In this document: piece by piece, positions 47,118 to 56,547 of the stretch | Numbering within the stretch: position 1 is the stretch's first letter | Layout: each line of letters opens with the position of its first letter | NCBI RefSeq assembly: GCF_013042245.1 | Contig: NZ_JABDQL010000025.1 | Span: 1 to 64,000 of the forward strand | Source of the DNA: Winogradskyella sp. | Lineage (GTDB): Bacteria; Bacteroidota; Bacteroidia; Flavobacteriales; Flavobacteriaceae | Length of the DNA: 64,000 nucleotides | Direction of reading: 5' to 3' | Translations under genes and position numbers: made by a program | The notes under the pieces: generated by a model | The model's database searches: none | The model's input: the letters and a program-made list of their open reading frames with translations, nothing else | Told to the model about the DNA's origin: nothing

Positions 47118-47981
47118 ATGAGGCAATTAAAGATTACCAAGCAAGTAACAAACAGAGAGGACAAATCATTAGATAAGTACTTACACGATATAAGTAAAAT
47201 ACCATTGATAACTGCAGAAGAAGAAGTAGAGCTTGCACAACTTATTAAAAAAGGTAATCAACAAGCTCTAGATAAACTCACAAAAGCAAATTTAAGGTTT
47301 GTTGTTTCTGTAGCAAAACAATATCAAAATCAAGGCTTAAAATTACCAGACCTTATTAACGAAGGAAATGCTGGACTTGTAAAAGCAGCTAAACGTTTTG
47401 ACGAAACTAGAGGTTTTAAATTTATCTCTTACGCTGTATGGTGGATTCGACAAGCTATACTTCAAGCTTTGGCAGAGCAATCACGAATTGTGCGCCTACC
47501 ACTTAATAAAATTGGTACCATTAATAAAATTAGAAAAACTTACGCTTATTTGGAGCAAGTGAATCAAAGACCTCCTAATTCTGAAGAAATTGCAAGAGAA
47601 CTTGATATGAGCATAAGAGAAGTAAAAACTTCTATGAAAAACTCTGGTCGCCACCTTTCTATGGATGCGCCTTTAAAAGCTGATGAAGATTTTAGTCTTT
47701 ACGACGTGGTGTCTCAAAAAGATTCGCCAAGACCAGACAAAGAATTAATGCAAGAATCTCTAACTCTAGAGATTGAACGCCTATTAGACACTTTACCGTC
47801 TAAAGAAAGTGATGTCATAAAATTAAGTTTTGGTATAGGAGAAAAAAAACCAATGACTCTAGAAGAAATTGGACAAATCTTTGATGTTACCCGCGAACGT
47901 GTAAGACAAATAAGAGAAAAAGGAATTAGAAGATTAAAACATTCGAGCAAAAATAAAATCTTGAAAACCTATTTGGGGTAG
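47118..47981 (+). CDS. rpoD: RNA polymerase primary sigma factor RpoD
   Basis: The 287-residue protein is the short primary sigma-70 typical of Bacteroidota, lacking most of region 1.1 and the non-conserved insert. Region 1.2/2.1 ([21 protein letters not shown]), region 2.3-2.4 ([15 protein letters not shown], about 108-122), region 3 ([12 protein letters not shown]) and region 4.2 ([27 protein letters not shown], given here in part, about 250-276) are all complete. It directs transcription from TTG / TAnnTTTG promoters like those seen in this window. It is transcribed on its own after the AsmA terminator and is followed by rpsU about 100 bp later. Confidence 0.96.
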   Translation: MRQLKITKQVTNREDKSLDKYLHDISKIPLITAEEEVELAQLIKKGNQQALDKLTKANLRFVVSVAKQYQNQGLKLPDLINEGNAGLVKAAKRFDETRGFKFISYAVWWIRQAILQALAEQSRIVRLPLNKIGTINKIRKTYAYLEQVNQRPPNSEEIARELDMSIREVKTSMKNSGRHLSMDAPLKADEDFSLYDVVSQKDSPRPDKELMQESLTLEIERLLDTLPSKESDVIKLSFGIGEKKPMTLEEIGQIFDVTRERVRQIREKGIRRLKHSSKNKILKTYLG

Positions 47982-48014
47982 TCTACTCTAAATGAGGAAA
48001 AAACTAAAAAAAAT

Positions 48015-48037
48015 TATAACTTATTTAATAAGTTATA
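48015..48037. promoter_or_regulatory. Perfect 23-nt palindrome between rpoD and rpsU
   Basis: TATAACTTATT and AATAAGTTATA flank one central base. It lies 34 bp after the rpoD stop and 48 bp before rpsU, where the rpsU promoter would be (TATCTTCG box at 48036-48043 region). It may be an operator or an AT-only terminator hairpin. Confidence 0.4.
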
Positions 48038-48084
48038 TTATCTTCGCACACTCTTTAGTAAAATAGACAATACAAAATACTGAT

Positions 48085-48279
48085 ATGATTAAAATAGAAA
48101 TCAAAGAAGGCGAAAACATAGAAAGAGCTCTTAAAAGATATAAGCGTAAGCATAGAAATGTTCAGATTATGCAAAACCTTAGAGAGTCTCGTTATTTTAC
48201 AAAGCCTTCTGTAAAGCGTAGAAGAGAAATCCAAAAGGCTTCTTATATTCAAGGTCTAAGAGACGCTGAGAATATATAA
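48085..48279 (+). CDS. rpsU: 30S ribosomal protein bS21
   Basis: The 64-residue, highly basic protein is a full-length bS21: IEIKEGENIERALKRYKRKH at the start and KRRREIQKASYIQGLR near the end. It sits on the small subunit near the anti-Shine-Dalgarno end of 16S rRNA, and in Bacteroidota it is part of the pocket that occludes that end. It follows rpoD closely and is ended by a strong terminator. A perfect palindrome lies just upstream. Confidence 0.96.
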   Translation: MIKIEIKEGENIERALKRYKRKHRNVQIMQNLRESRYFTKPSVKRRREIQKASYIQGLRDAENI

Positions 48280-48295
48280 GCTATAACATAAAATT

Positions 48296-48325
48296 AAAAA
48301 AGCGACCGATTAGGTCGCTTTTTTT
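48296..48325 (+). terminator. Terminator of rpsU (bidirectional)
   Basis: AAGCGACC (48300-48307) and GGTCGCTT (48313-48320) form an 8-bp stem with a 5-nt loop and T-runs on both strands. It serves rpsU and probably the small membrane-protein gene that ends at 48358 on the minus strand. Confidence 0.9.
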
Positions 48326-48357
48326 GAGCTCAAATTGTCAAAAAAACAACTTGCTCA

Positions 48358-48609
48358 CTACCTGAATTTTTCTTCTTCAATTTTAACTTCTATAGATTCT
48401 ATTGGGTAATCTTCGTAAAAATGCTCAAAAGTTTTATCTGTTGTATAGTTGTCTGTCAATACTTTATAAACCATAACGATAATTAAAATTTGTCCAATCA
48501 CAGTTAAATAAAACACCCAATTAAAAGGAAAGTTCATGGCACACATAAGGGTTATAGTAACTAGAAGTAGTGTAGTTATAGCTACATAAAACATAGGTGA
48601 TACTTTCAT
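48358..48609 (-). CDS. Small two-span membrane protein, unknown function
   Basis: The 83-residue product has two hydrophobic spans (about 6-26 and 30-51) and a charged, acidic C-terminal tail (about 55-83, HFYEDYPIESIEVKIEEEKF). It is not recognised. It lies between the rpsU terminator and the decayed exporter gene and reads away from the latter. The reading frame has normal composition for this genome and a clean ATG with an A-rich leader, so it is probably a real gene. Confidence 0.65.
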   Translation of the reverse strand: MKVSPMFYVAITTLLLVTITLMCAMNFPFNWVFYLTVIGQILIIVMVYKVLTDNYTTDKTFEHFYEDYPIESIEVKIEEEKFR

Positions 48610-48714
48610 AATATTTTTATGTATAAATTAATTTAAAAAATATTAAACAAAAAGTTATTTAACGCATTTATAACATCATTGTAAGGTTTTTAGAAACTAT
48701 CCTACAAAGTTTAC

Positions 48715-49264
48715 ATGATACTCTTATACACATTAATAGGGATTACAGCTTCAATGATTAGTGCACTACCTCTAGGCGCTTCAAATATTGTGGTAATTTA
48801 TACAACCATAAAACAGAATTTAAAACTGGCTATGAAAGTTGCATTTGCCGAAGGAGTAGCTGAAGTCCTAATTTAATACTATGCTTTAAATTATAATATG
48901 CTTGTCAAAGGTTTTTTTTAAGTAATCAATGGCTTCAAGTTTTGATAGCTATTCTATTATTGGGTATTGGAAGCGTTATTTTCTTCAAAAAAAGGAAAGA
49001 TCAAAAAGAAAAAAACGCTAAAAAATCGATTTCTTAAATCTAAGTATGTGACTGGTTTTTTGCTAGGTTTACTCAATCCTCCCGTACTAGTGTTGGCTAT
49101 TAGTTTATGGTGTTATAAACAATAGTGTTGCTATGCTTTCAATAGAATCTCCAGTATCAGTTTTACTATTATTCTTTCTTAGTGTTTACATAGGAAAAGT
49201 CCTGACACTATATGCATACGGTAGATTTAGCATTACAATGAAGAAAAAATTCAATAAATATTAA
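48715..49264 (+). pseudogene. LysE/RhtB-type exporter, disrupted
   Basis: Pieces of one LysE-like transporter appear in order in three frames. First comes MILLYTLIGITASMISALPLG to GVAEVLI, then an in-frame TAA, then YYALNYNMLVKGFF. A shift at the T7 run (about 48912-48918) leads into NQWLQVLIAILLLGIGSVIF. Another break near 49036 leads into KYVTGFLLGLLNPPVLVLAISLW. A further break near 49115 leads into NNSVAMLSIESPVSVLLLFF ... KKKFNKY and a final stop. At least four lesions make it non-functional. Intact relatives export amino acids or similar metabolites. The intervening 105 bp before it hold nothing else. Confidence 0.85.
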
Positions 49265-49339
49265 TCAATTTATTAATAAAGTGACAAACCCTTTACTTTT
49301 TAAAGTTGGTATTGTACAGTTTGTTGAGCTAAACTTTAT

Positions 49340-50131
49340 TTAAATGATGATATCCACAACCATACCTTCATTAGCTCTAATATTAAAAACGGTGTTGTCT
49401 TCAAAAATGAAATACTGCCCTTTGACACCTACTAATTTGCCTGAGTAACTTCCTTCCTTTTTTAGGTTCAAACTTCTTGGTTTTTCAGGGTATTGATGTA
49501 CAGGAAAATGAAGATGTGTTTCTTGATTATGAGCAATAAAGTAGTCTCTAACCTCAGCAGGAATATGTACTTTTAACTTATTTCGCCATTCTTTTAAATC
49601 CTCGTCTACATTATCATTCTTTAACATTTTCCGCCAATTGGTTTTATCTGCAACAAAATCCTTAAGAGCTACTTCTGTTAGTCCAGCAAGATATCTGTTA
49701 GGCACTTCTACAATTTCTATGGCTTCGTGTGCACCTTGGTCGATCCATCGTGTTGGTAATTGTGCTTTTCGAGTTACCCCAACTTTTACATTACTAGAAT
49801 TTGCCAAATAAACAATATGCGGCTGCAATTGTACTTTTTTTTCGTACTCCAAATCTCGGTCTTCTTTTCCCAAATGTGCTGTACTTAATTCTGGTCGCAT
49901 AATCCAATCTCCAGCATTTGGGGTGTCAAAAAAACAACTTTTACAGAAACCTTGTCGGTAAATTTCTTTGCTAAGTCCACAGTTTAAACATTCTTCACCA
50001 GCAAAAGTTATGGTAATGGTTTTATCGAGTAACTGATTAACATGTATAAAGTCACTTTTAAACACCAAATAATACTGAATGGGGTCTTGAAAATCCGTTT
50101 GCATTTTAGTAAGAACTCCTGTATAAACCAT
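49340..50131 (-). CDS. DUF2797 domain protein
   Basis: The 263-residue protein matches the DUF2797 family. A four-cysteine zinc-like cluster (Cys48, Cys51, Cys63, Cys66) sits in the first third. A following segment HIVYLANSSNVKVGVTRKAQLPTRWIDQGA (about 108-137, the key part being VYLANSSNVKVGVTR) resembles the GIY-YIG-type fold core. The function is not known to me. It is cytoplasmic (no signal or spans) and stands 99 bp from the divergent GH3-type gene. Confidence 0.85.
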   Translation of the reverse strand: MVYTGVLTKMQTDFQDPIQYYLVFKSDFIHVNQLLDKTITITFAGEECLNCGLSKEIYRQGFCKSCFFDTPNAGDWIMRPELSTAHLGKEDRDLEYEKKVQLQPHIVYLANSSNVKVGVTRKAQLPTRWIDQGAHEAIEIVEVPNRYLAGLTEVALKDFVADKTNWRKMLKNDNVDEDLKEWRNKLKVHIPAEVRDYFIAHNQETHLHFPVHQYPEKPRSLNLKKEGSYSGKLVGVKGQYFIFEDNTVFNIRANEGMVVDIII

Positions 50132-50230
50132 AATAAAATTTAGTAATTTTAGCTGTTGATTTTTTTATTAAAAATATTTACTTAGCATATTAACGCCTAA
50201 TGCCGTTTAGCGGTTAAAGATAACCAATCC

Positions 50231-51745
50231 ATGCCAATTCCTATAGTCAATTCTATTGCTTCGTGGTTTTTAAAAAAACGGTTTCATCAGATTGAATTGT
50301 TTTTAAAATACCCTCAGGATGTACAAAACGAATTACTTTTTAGTCTTTTAAAATACGCTAAAGATACCGAAGTTGGTAAGCAGTATGACTTTGCATCTAT
50401 AAAAACTTACGAAGAATTTAACCAGCGTTTACCTGTTGTTAATTATGAAGATGTACAGTCTCAGATTGAACGCTCTAGACTAGGCGAACAAAACATATTT
50501 TGGCCTAAGTCTATAAAATGGTTTGCAAAATCTAGCGGTACAACAAACGCTAAAAGCAAATTTATTCCTGTAAGTACAGAGTCTTTAGAGGACTGTCACT
50601 ACGCAGCTAGTAAAGATTTATTGTGCATGTATTTAAACAATAATCCTGAGTCGCAACTGTTTACTGGAAAAAGCTTAAGGTTAGGTGGCAGTAAAGAATT
50701 ATACAAAGAAAACGGAACAGCTTTTGGGGATCTATCTGCAATCCTGATTGACAACATGCCATTTTGGGCAGAATTTAGTAGCACACCAAGCAGTAAAGTT
50801 TCACTCATGAGTGAGTGGGAAACCAAAATGCAGGCTATCGTTGATGAAACTATAAATGAAAATGTTACGAGTCTTGCTGGTGTTCCATCTTGGATGTTAG
50901 TGCTATTGAATAATGTATTGGATAAAACTGGAAAAGATAATCTTTTTGATATCTGGCCAAATCTTGAAGTTTACTTTCATGGTGGTGTAAGCTTTAACCC
51001 ATACATAGAGCAGTACCGTTCTATCTTACCTAAAAAGACTTTTAAGTTTTACGAAATTTATAATGCTTCTGAAGGTTTCTTTGCCATACAAGACCAAAAC
51101 TATTCTGGAGATTTGTTACTCATGCTAGATTACGGTATTTTTTATGAGTTTATACCTATGAATACTTATGGTACTTCTGAGCAGAAAGTTATTCCACTTA
51201 GCGAGGTAAAAATTAATACCAATTACGCAGTCATTATCACAACCAACGCAGGACTTTGGCGTTACAAAATTGGTGATACGGTAAGATTCGTGAGTATAGA
51301 CCCTTACAGAATTAAAGTGTCAGGAAGGACCAAACATCATATCAATGCTTTTGGAGAAGAGTTAATTATTGAAAATGCGGAAGATGCACTTAAGAAAGTC
51401 TGTAAACGTACAGGTGCTGAAATTGTAGATTACACTGCTGCCCCAATATTTATGAAAGGTAAAGAAAAAGGAGCGCACGAATGGTTGATAGAGTTTAAGA
51501 CACCTCCAAATGATTTTAATTACTTTTCGGAATTATTTGATAATGCTTTAAAGTCTCTAAACTCTGATTACGAAGCCAAACGTTATAACAATATGACGTT
51601 GAATAAACCTAAAATCCATCAAGCGCGTCATAACTTATTTTATGACTGGTTAAAGCAAAACGATAAATTAGGCGGACAACATAAAGTACCAAGATTATCA
51701 AACACAAGAAACTATATTGATGAGTTACTTAATTTGAACTCCTGA
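50231..51745 (+). CDS. GH3 auxin-responsive promoter family protein (acyl-adenylating enzyme)
   Basis: This 504-residue protein belongs to the GH3 superfamily of adenylate-forming enzymes (not glycoside hydrolase family 3). Visible motifs are the ATP-phosphate loop SSGTTNAKSKFIP (about 97-109), NASEGFFAIQ (about 278-287), YAVIITTNAGLWRYKIGDTV (about 336-355) and the C-terminal HINAFGEELIIENAE. Plant members couple amino acids to hormones; the bacterial substrate is unknown. The gene is monocistronic, with a terminator at 51897. Confidence 0.88.
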   Translation: MPIPIVNSIASWFLKKRFHQIELFLKYPQDVQNELLFSLLKYAKDTEVGKQYDFASIKTYEEFNQRLPVVNYEDVQSQIERSRLGEQNIFWPKSIKWFAKSSGTTNAKSKFIPVSTESLEDCHYAASKDLLCMYLNNNPESQLFTGKSLRLGGSKELYKENGTAFGDLSAILIDNMPFWAEFSSTPSSKVSLMSEWETKMQAIVDETINENVTSLAGVPSWMLVLLNNVLDKTGKDNLFDIWPNLEVYFHGGVSFNPYIEQYRSILPKKTFKFYEIYNASEGFFAIQDQNYSGDLLLMLDYGIFYEFIPMNTYGTSEQKVIPLSEVKINTNYAVIITTNAGLWRYKIGDTVRFVSIDPYRIKVSGRTKHHINAFGEELIIENAEDALKKVCKRTGAEIVDYTAAPIFMKGKEKGAHEWLIEFKTPPNDFNYFSELFDNALKSLNSDYEAKRYNNMTLNKPKIHQARHNLFYDWLKQNDKLGGQHKVPRLSNTRNYIDELLNLNS

Positions 51746-51896
51746 TGTTTTAATCGGTAGAATTAGCAACCTGAAATTCTATATTGATTAATACGGTATC
51801 TTATCTAAAATGATTTGAATAAGCAAACATCGCATGTGCATTTATAGAAATTAACGAACCGCTTATATTTTTAGAAGTTACTTAATCCAAAAAATA

Positions 51897-51923
51897 AAAA
51901 CCCATGAGAAAATCATGGGTTTT
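51897..51923. terminator. Bidirectional terminator between the GH3-type gene and clpX
   Basis: AAAACCCATGA (51897-51907) and TCATGGGTTTT (51913-51923) form an 11-bp stem with a 5-nt loop, flanked by A/T runs. It serves the convergent clpX and GH3-type genes. Confidence 0.85.
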
Positions 51924-51953
51924 ACTTTTCATGAATATGTCTAAGTTGTCGTT

Positions 51954-53186
51954 TTACGAAACCGCTTTTAATTTCTTAAGTGTGGATTTCGTTAATTTCT
52001 CTTCTGCATAAGTTTTTGTAACATTAAGCTTAGTTTCATCAGAACCAGGCATATAGAACATAGCATCTGTTAAAATTTCTTCACAAAGCGAGCGTAATCC
52101 ACGTGCGCCTAGCTTATACTCTATGGCTTTATCTACAATGAACTCTAAAGCACCATCTGTAATATTTAAATCAACCTCATCCATTTTAAACAATTTTTTG
52201 TATTGTTTTACAATGGCATTTTTTGGTTCAGTTAAAATAGCTCTTAAGGTTTTTGCGTCTAATGGATCCATGTGTGTTAACACTGGTAATCGTCCAATAA
52301 TTTCAGGTATTAGACCAAAATCTTTCAAATCCTTTGGAATAATGTATTGTAGAATATTATCATTATCTACATTATCATCGGAATTGATAGAACTATAACC
52401 GATAGCCTGCATATTTAAACGTTTAGTAATTACACGCTCAATTCCATCAAAAGCACCGCCAGCGATAAATAAAATATGCTCAGTATTTACCTCAATAAAT
52501 TTTTGGTCTGGATGCTTACGACCACCTTTGGGAGGTACATTTACAACTGTACCCTCTAATAATTTTAATAACGCTTGCTGAACGCCCTCACCTGATACAT
52601 CTCTAGTAATTGATGGATTATCACTTTTACGAGCAATCTTATCAATTTCATCAATAAAAACGATTCCTTTTTCAGCTTTTTCAAGATTGTAATCTGCAGC
52701 TTGAAGTAGACGTGTTAAAATACTTTCAACATCTTCGCCAACATATCCAGCTTCTGTTAAAACCGTGGCATCCACTATCGCTAAGGGCACATTAAGCATA
52801 CGGGCTACAGTTTTTGCCATAAGAGTTTTACCTGTACCTGTTTGTCCAACCATGATAATGTTACTTTTTTGTATCTCAATGTCATCATCTGTTGGTGGTT
52901 GTAATAGTCGTTTGTAATGGTTATATACAGCAACAGACATCACACGTTTTGTATACTCCTGCCCGATGATGTATTCGTCCAAAAACGACTTAATTTCTAT
53001 AGGCTTTTTCAGCATCAATTCGGCGCTCAACTCAGCATTTGCATCTTGTTTAGATTCTTCAATGACGATACCATTTGCTTGTGTAATACAGCGGTCACAA
53101 ATATGCGCGTCTAATCCTGCAATAAGCAAATTGGTTTCTGGCTTTTTCCTACCACAAAACGAACACTCTAATTCTTCCTTTGCCAT
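51954..53186 (-). CDS. clpX: ATP-dependent Clp protease ATPase ClpX
   Basis: The 410-residue protein has the N-terminal zinc-binding domain (CSFCGRK ... CDRC, about 9-36) and an AAA+ core with Walker A GQTGTGKT (about 113-120), Walker B VFIDEIDK and the ClpP-docking and sensor regions ([16 protein letters not shown]). It unfolds tagged proteins and feeds them to ClpP. The gene follows clpP by 53 bp and is the last of the tig-clpP-clpX unit. Confidence 0.98.
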   Translation of the reverse strand: MAKEELECSFCGRKKPETNLLIAGLDAHICDRCITQANGIVIEESKQDANAELSAELMLKKPIEIKSFLDEYIIGQEYTKRVMSVAVYNHYKRLLQPPTDDDIEIQKSNIIMVGQTGTGKTLMAKTVARMLNVPLAIVDATVLTEAGYVGEDVESILTRLLQAADYNLEKAEKGIVFIDEIDKIARKSDNPSITRDVSGEGVQQALLKLLEGTVVNVPPKGGRKHPDQKFIEVNTEHILFIAGGAFDGIERVITKRLNMQAIGYSSINSDDNVDNDNILQYIIPKDLKDFGLIPEIIGRLPVLTHMDPLDAKTLRAILTEPKNAIVKQYKKLFKMDEVDLNITDGALEFIVDKAIEYKLGARGLRSLCEEILTDAMFYMPGSDETKLNVTKTYAEEKLTKSTLKKLKAVS

Positions 53187-53239
53187 AATCTTAATATTTC
53201 TAAATTTAGTTTAGAAATGTTTATTCATTATTATTTTTC

Positions 53240-53914
53240 TTACTTTCTTCCTAAGACCTCATCAATCATTCCGTATTCTAATGCTTCACTAGACTTCATC
53301 CAATAATCGCGATCAGAATCTCTTTCTACGTCTTCGTATGATTTACCAGAATGATTTGAGATAATCGTATATAATTCTTCTTTTACTTTAATCGTTTCAC
53401 GAACAGCAATCTCCATGTCCTTTACCTGTCCTTGAGTTCCGCTCATTGGTTGATGAATCATCACTCTTGAGTGTTGAAGCGCAGAACGTTTTCCTTTTTC
53501 TCCCGCACATAACAATACTGCTGCCATAGACGCTGCAATACCTGTGCAAATAGTAGCAACATCTGGCTTAATAAATTGCATGGTATCATAAATTCCTAAA
53601 CCAGCATAGACTGATCCTCCGGGAGAATTGATATAAATCTGAACATCTTTTGATGCATCCACACTTTGTAAAAATAATAATTGTGCTTGGATGATATTAG
53701 CCACTTGGTCATTAACACCAGTACCTAAAAAGATAATACGGTCCATCATTAAACGAGAGAATACATCGAAAATAGCGATGTTCATTTGACGTTCTTCTAT
53801 GATATTTGGCGTCAAATTCGTAGGATACATACTTTCTATAATCTTACTGTAGTAATTACTATTTATACCTTGATCTTTGGTTGCAAATTTTTCGAATTCT
53901 TTTCCGTAATCCAT
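53240..53914 (-). CDS. clpP: ATP-dependent Clp protease proteolytic subunit ClpP
   Basis: This 224-residue serine protease has the catalytic triad Ser129 (GIAASMAAV), His154 (MIHQPMSG) and Asp199 (VERDSDRD). The N-terminal part is somewhat long (about 25 residues more than in E. coli), as common in Bacteroidota. It forms the barrel of the ClpXP protease. It stands between tig and clpX on one strand, with a hairpin in the tig-clpP gap. Confidence 0.98.
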   Translation of the reverse strand: MDYGKEFEKFATKDQGINSNYYSKIIESMYPTNLTPNIIEERQMNIAIFDVFSRLMMDRIIFLGTGVNDQVANIIQAQLLFLQSVDASKDVQIYINSPGGSVYAGLGIYDTMQFIKPDVATICTGIAASMAAVLLCAGEKGKRSALQHSRVMIHQPMSGTQGQVKDMEIAVRETIKVKEELYTIISNHSGKSYEDVERDSDRDYWMKSSEALEYGMIDEVLGRK

Positions 53915-53945
53915 ATTTTAAATTCTGTTTATCGTTATAATTAAT

Positions 53946-53975
53946 AAGGCGTAAAATCATTAGATTTCACGCCTT
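53946..53975 (-). terminator. Hairpin between tig and clpP
   Basis: AAGGCGT (53946-53952) pairs with ACGCCTT (53969-53975) and an inner 5-bp stem follows after one mismatch. No strong T-run follows, so it may be a partial terminator or RNA-processing site that sets the tig to clpP ratio. Confidence 0.5.
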
Positions 53976-54002
53976 AAAGATACAATTTATATTGCTAAAT
54001 GA

Positions 54003-55325
54003 TTAACTGTAAAATTCTTTTACAAAATCATCATAAGAGATTTCTTTTGTTTTTAAGTTTGCTTCTGCCTTATAAAGATTTAAAAGCTTTTGACTCATCA
54101 GTTGCTCATTTAAACGCTTTACCTCATCTTGATTAGATAAAATACGAGCAGCAATGTCTTCTAATTCTTTTTCGGAAGGATTCATTTGACCAAATTGTGC
54201 CATCTGACCTTTAATCATTTGCATTGCAAAAGCTCTTAATTCTTCGAACTGAACTTGAAGCTTATGTTCTGTAATTAACTTACCTTCGATTAATTGGTAG
54301 CGCATGCTTTTTTCAGACTTTTCGTATTCTTCTTTAGCTTGCTCCTCAGTCATTGGCTCTTCACCTGCGGTTTGCATCCATTTCTGAAGAAATTCTGCTG
54401 GTAAATCAAACTTTGTACTATCTATTAAGTATTCAGTAACATCATTTAAGAGCTTCTGATCACCTTGTTGTACAAATTGCTTTTCAGTATCCTCTTTAAT
54501 TTTTGCTTTTAGTTCTGTTACAGACTTTACGACGTCTTTTTCAAATAATTTATCGAACAACTCTTGGTCTAAATCTACTAATTCACGTTCATTGATTTCT
54601 GAAACTTCAAAGTTAACTTCGACATCTAAGTGTTGAGCATCATCATGAGACACTTTTAAAAATGTCATTAAATCGTGAGCGTCATTAAATAAATTTTTTG
54701 TCTTAACCGTAATAATATCACCAACTTTTACCCCAACAAACTTTTTAAGATTTGTTTCTCCTTTTATTTTGTTGAGCTCAAATGTAGCTACATTATCGAT
54801 ACCAGCTTCTTCATTTGTGAACTTACCAGTAACTTCAGAGTTTTCGGTGATTTCGTTTTGAGAAACGATTTTACCATATTGTTTCTGGATGTGCTTGATT
54901 TGATTATCAACCATTTTATCATCGGCAACAATCTTGTAATGTGTAATTGCTTTTTTCCCTTTCAACTCAACATCAAATTCCGGAGCTAATCCTAATTCGA
55001 ATTCAAATGTAAATGCATCGGCATTCCAATCTAAATCATCCTGTGCTTTTGGTAACGGATTACCTAAAACATCTAATTTTTCTTCAACTAAATACTTACC
55101 AAGAGCATCTTGTAATAATTTATTTACCTCATCTACCAAAACAGCTTGTCCGTATTGCTTTTTTACCATTCCCATTGGCACATGCCCTTTTCTAAAACCT
55201 GGAATGTTAGCAGATTTACGGTAATCTGTTAAGATTTTTTCAACTTTATCGCTGTAATCTTCCTTAGCGATATCTACTTTAACGACTGCGTTTAACGCGT
55301 CTATGTCTTCTCTTGTAATATTCAT
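54003..55325 (-). CDS. tig: Trigger factor (ribosome-associated chaperone)
   Basis: From the ATG at 55325 the protein has 440 residues; the longer frame adds 12 residues with no family match and would begin upstream of the likely promoter. The ribosome-binding N-terminal domain carries the signature region NIPGFRKGHVPMGMVKKQYG (about 42-61, GFRKGHVP). The middle FKBP-like domain (about 150-235) is divergent, as in other Bacteroidota, and the C-terminal helical chaperone domain follows. It holds nascent chains at the ribosome exit. It opens the tig-clpP-clpX unit. Confidence 0.94.
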   Translation of the reverse strand: MNITREDIDALNAVVKVDIAKEDYSDKVEKILTDYRKSANIPGFRKGHVPMGMVKKQYGQAVLVDEVNKLLQDALGKYLVEEKLDVLGNPLPKAQDDLDWNADAFTFEFELGLAPEFDVELKGKKAITHYKIVADDKMVDNQIKHIQKQYGKIVSQNEITENSEVTGKFTNEEAGIDNVATFELNKIKGETNLKKFVGVKVGDIITVKTKNLFNDAHDLMTFLKVSHDDAQHLDVEVNFEVSEINERELVDLDQELFDKLFEKDVVKSVTELKAKIKEDTEKQFVQQGDQKLLNDVTEYLIDSTKFDLPAEFLQKWMQTAGEEPMTEEQAKEEYEKSEKSMRYQLIEGKLITEHKLQVQFEELRAFAMQMIKGQMAQFGQMNPSEKELEDIAARILSNQDEVKRLNEQLMSQKLLNLYKAEANLKTKEISYDDFVKEFYS

Positions 55326-55350
55326 TGTTTTACAATCTAAAATTGGGCTG

Positions 55351-55378
55351 CAAAAATACATATTTTTTTACAACGCAA
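55351..55378 (-). promoter_or_regulatory. Promoter of tig
   Basis: On the minus strand TTG (55376-55378) and, after 17 nt, TATTTTTG (55351-55358) match the Bacteroidota pattern exactly at the -7 box. It would give a leader of about 20 nt to the ATG at 55325. Confidence 0.5.
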
Positions 55379-55401
55379 CAATAGTTTTAAGGTATTGGTT
55401 T

Positions 55402-55752
55402 TTAGGCTTTTTTCTCCTCTTTTAATAGTGAATGTAAGATGGACTGTAAAATAGAAAGCAGAATACTGAACAGTAAGGCCGTCCAAAAACTTGAAACCGC
55501 AAAACCATCAATAAGTTTATCTGCTAGAAGAATAATTAAAGCGTTAATTACGAGAAGAAACAATCCTAAAGTAAGAAGGGTCACCGGCAAAGTAAAAATA
55601 ATTAGTACAGGCTTTACCAATAGGTTTAAAATAGAAAGTACTACAGCTACACTAATAGCACCTACATAGCCGTCAACAGTGACACCACCCAAAAAATGTG
55701 CTAAAACAAAAACAGCAAATGCGTTAATTAATAAACGAAGAATTAAATTCAT
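55402..55752 (-). CDS. Phage holin family / DUF-type four-span membrane protein
   Basis: The 116-residue protein has four hydrophobic segments (about 5-25, 28-48, 53-75, 82-105) with the pattern FLGGVTVDGYVGAISVAVVLSILN typical of the YvlD/Mmc-Q-like family annotated as phage holin family IV. Despite that name no phage genes are nearby, and it is widely chromosomal. The function is unknown. It follows the esterase gene by 27 bp and may be cotranscribed. Confidence 0.82.
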   Translation of the reverse strand: MNLILRLLINAFAVFVLAHFLGGVTVDGYVGAISVAVVLSILNLLVKPVLIIFTLPVTLLTLGLFLLVINALIILLADKLIDGFAVSSFWTALLFSILLSILQSILHSLLKEEKKA

Positions 55753-55779
55753 AATAACTTTTTTAGATTCAATCTAGAT

Positions 55780-56547
55780 TTAAGCATTTATAAATTGAGT
55801 AACAACTCTATAAAACCCTGCAGGATTTTCAGCATGCAACCAATGCCCTGCATCACTAATTGTTTCTATCTCTGCATCCGAAAAATGACGATGAATAATT
55901 CCTTCATCTGTAGGTCTAATATATTCAGACTTATCGCCACGCAGAAATAAGGTTGGTTTTGAGAATGTAGAATGGATAGGTAAGGCTTCTCCAACTTCGG
56001 AAACGTATTCTTTTAGAACTGGAAGATTTATTCGCAACCCTAATTGCCCCTTTTTCTCCCAATAAAGATTCTTTAGTAAAAACATACGTGTCCCTATTTC
56101 GGATATATAATTGGCTAAAGCTTTATCCGCTTCTCCTCTGGTTTTTAAGACTGAAAAATCTAAACTTGACAAACCTTCTAGTATAGCATCATGATGTACT
56201 GGATAATAACGTGGTGAAATGTCTGCAACTATTAATCTACTCACATATTCTGGATACTTTGTCGCAAAGAGCATAGCGGTTTTTCCTCCCATGGAATGTC
56301 CTAGAAGAATAATATCTGTGAGCTCATGTTCATTACAATAGGCTTTTACATCTTCCGCCATAACATCATAATCAAAATCGTACGAATGAAAACTACGTCC
56401 ATGGTTACGTTGGTCTACCAAATGGACTTCGCAGTCTAAGTCTGAAAACTCACGTGCCAAAGTTTTCCAATTATCGCCCATACCTAAAAACCCATGGAGA
56501 ATGACGAAGGGGTTTCCGCTACCAATTATATTGCTGTATAAAATCAT
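55780..56547 (-). CDS. YbfF-like alpha/beta-hydrolase esterase
   Basis: The 255-residue alpha/beta-hydrolase has the oxyanion segment VILHGFLGMGDNW (about 15-27), VDQRNHGRS (about 44-52), the nucleophile elbow GHSMGG with Ser85, and the catalytic histidine in DAGHWLHAENP near the C-terminus. This is the pattern of YbfF-type acyl-CoA esterases. It overlaps the pdxJ stop by 4 bp (ATGA), so the two are translationally coupled. No signal peptide is seen. Confidence 0.9.
   Translation of the reverse strand: MILYSNIIGSGNPFVILHGFLGMGDNWKTLAREFSDLDCEVHLVDQRNHGRSFHSYDFDYDVMAEDVKAYCNEHELTDIILLGHSMGGKTAMLFATKYPEYVSRLIVADISPRYYPVHHDAILEGLSSLDFSVLKTRGEADKALANYISEIGTRMFLLKNLYWEKKGQLGLRINLPVLKEYVSEVGEALPIHSTFSKPTLFLRGDKSEYIRPTDEGIIHRHFSDAEIETISDAGHWLHAENPAGFYRVVTQFINA

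Noticed and set aside
48055-48252. Open frame on the minus strand opposite rpsU
   Set aside because: rpsU is certain from its sequence; the opposite frame has no support.
50231-51745. Glycoside hydrolase family 3
   Set aside because: The GH3 name here means the auxin-responsive adenylating family; the ATP loop SSGTTNAKS shows this and no hydrolase motif is present.
55402-55752. Possible prophage remnant (holin-like protein)
   Set aside because: No other phage genes are near, and this holin family IV type protein is common in chromosomes.
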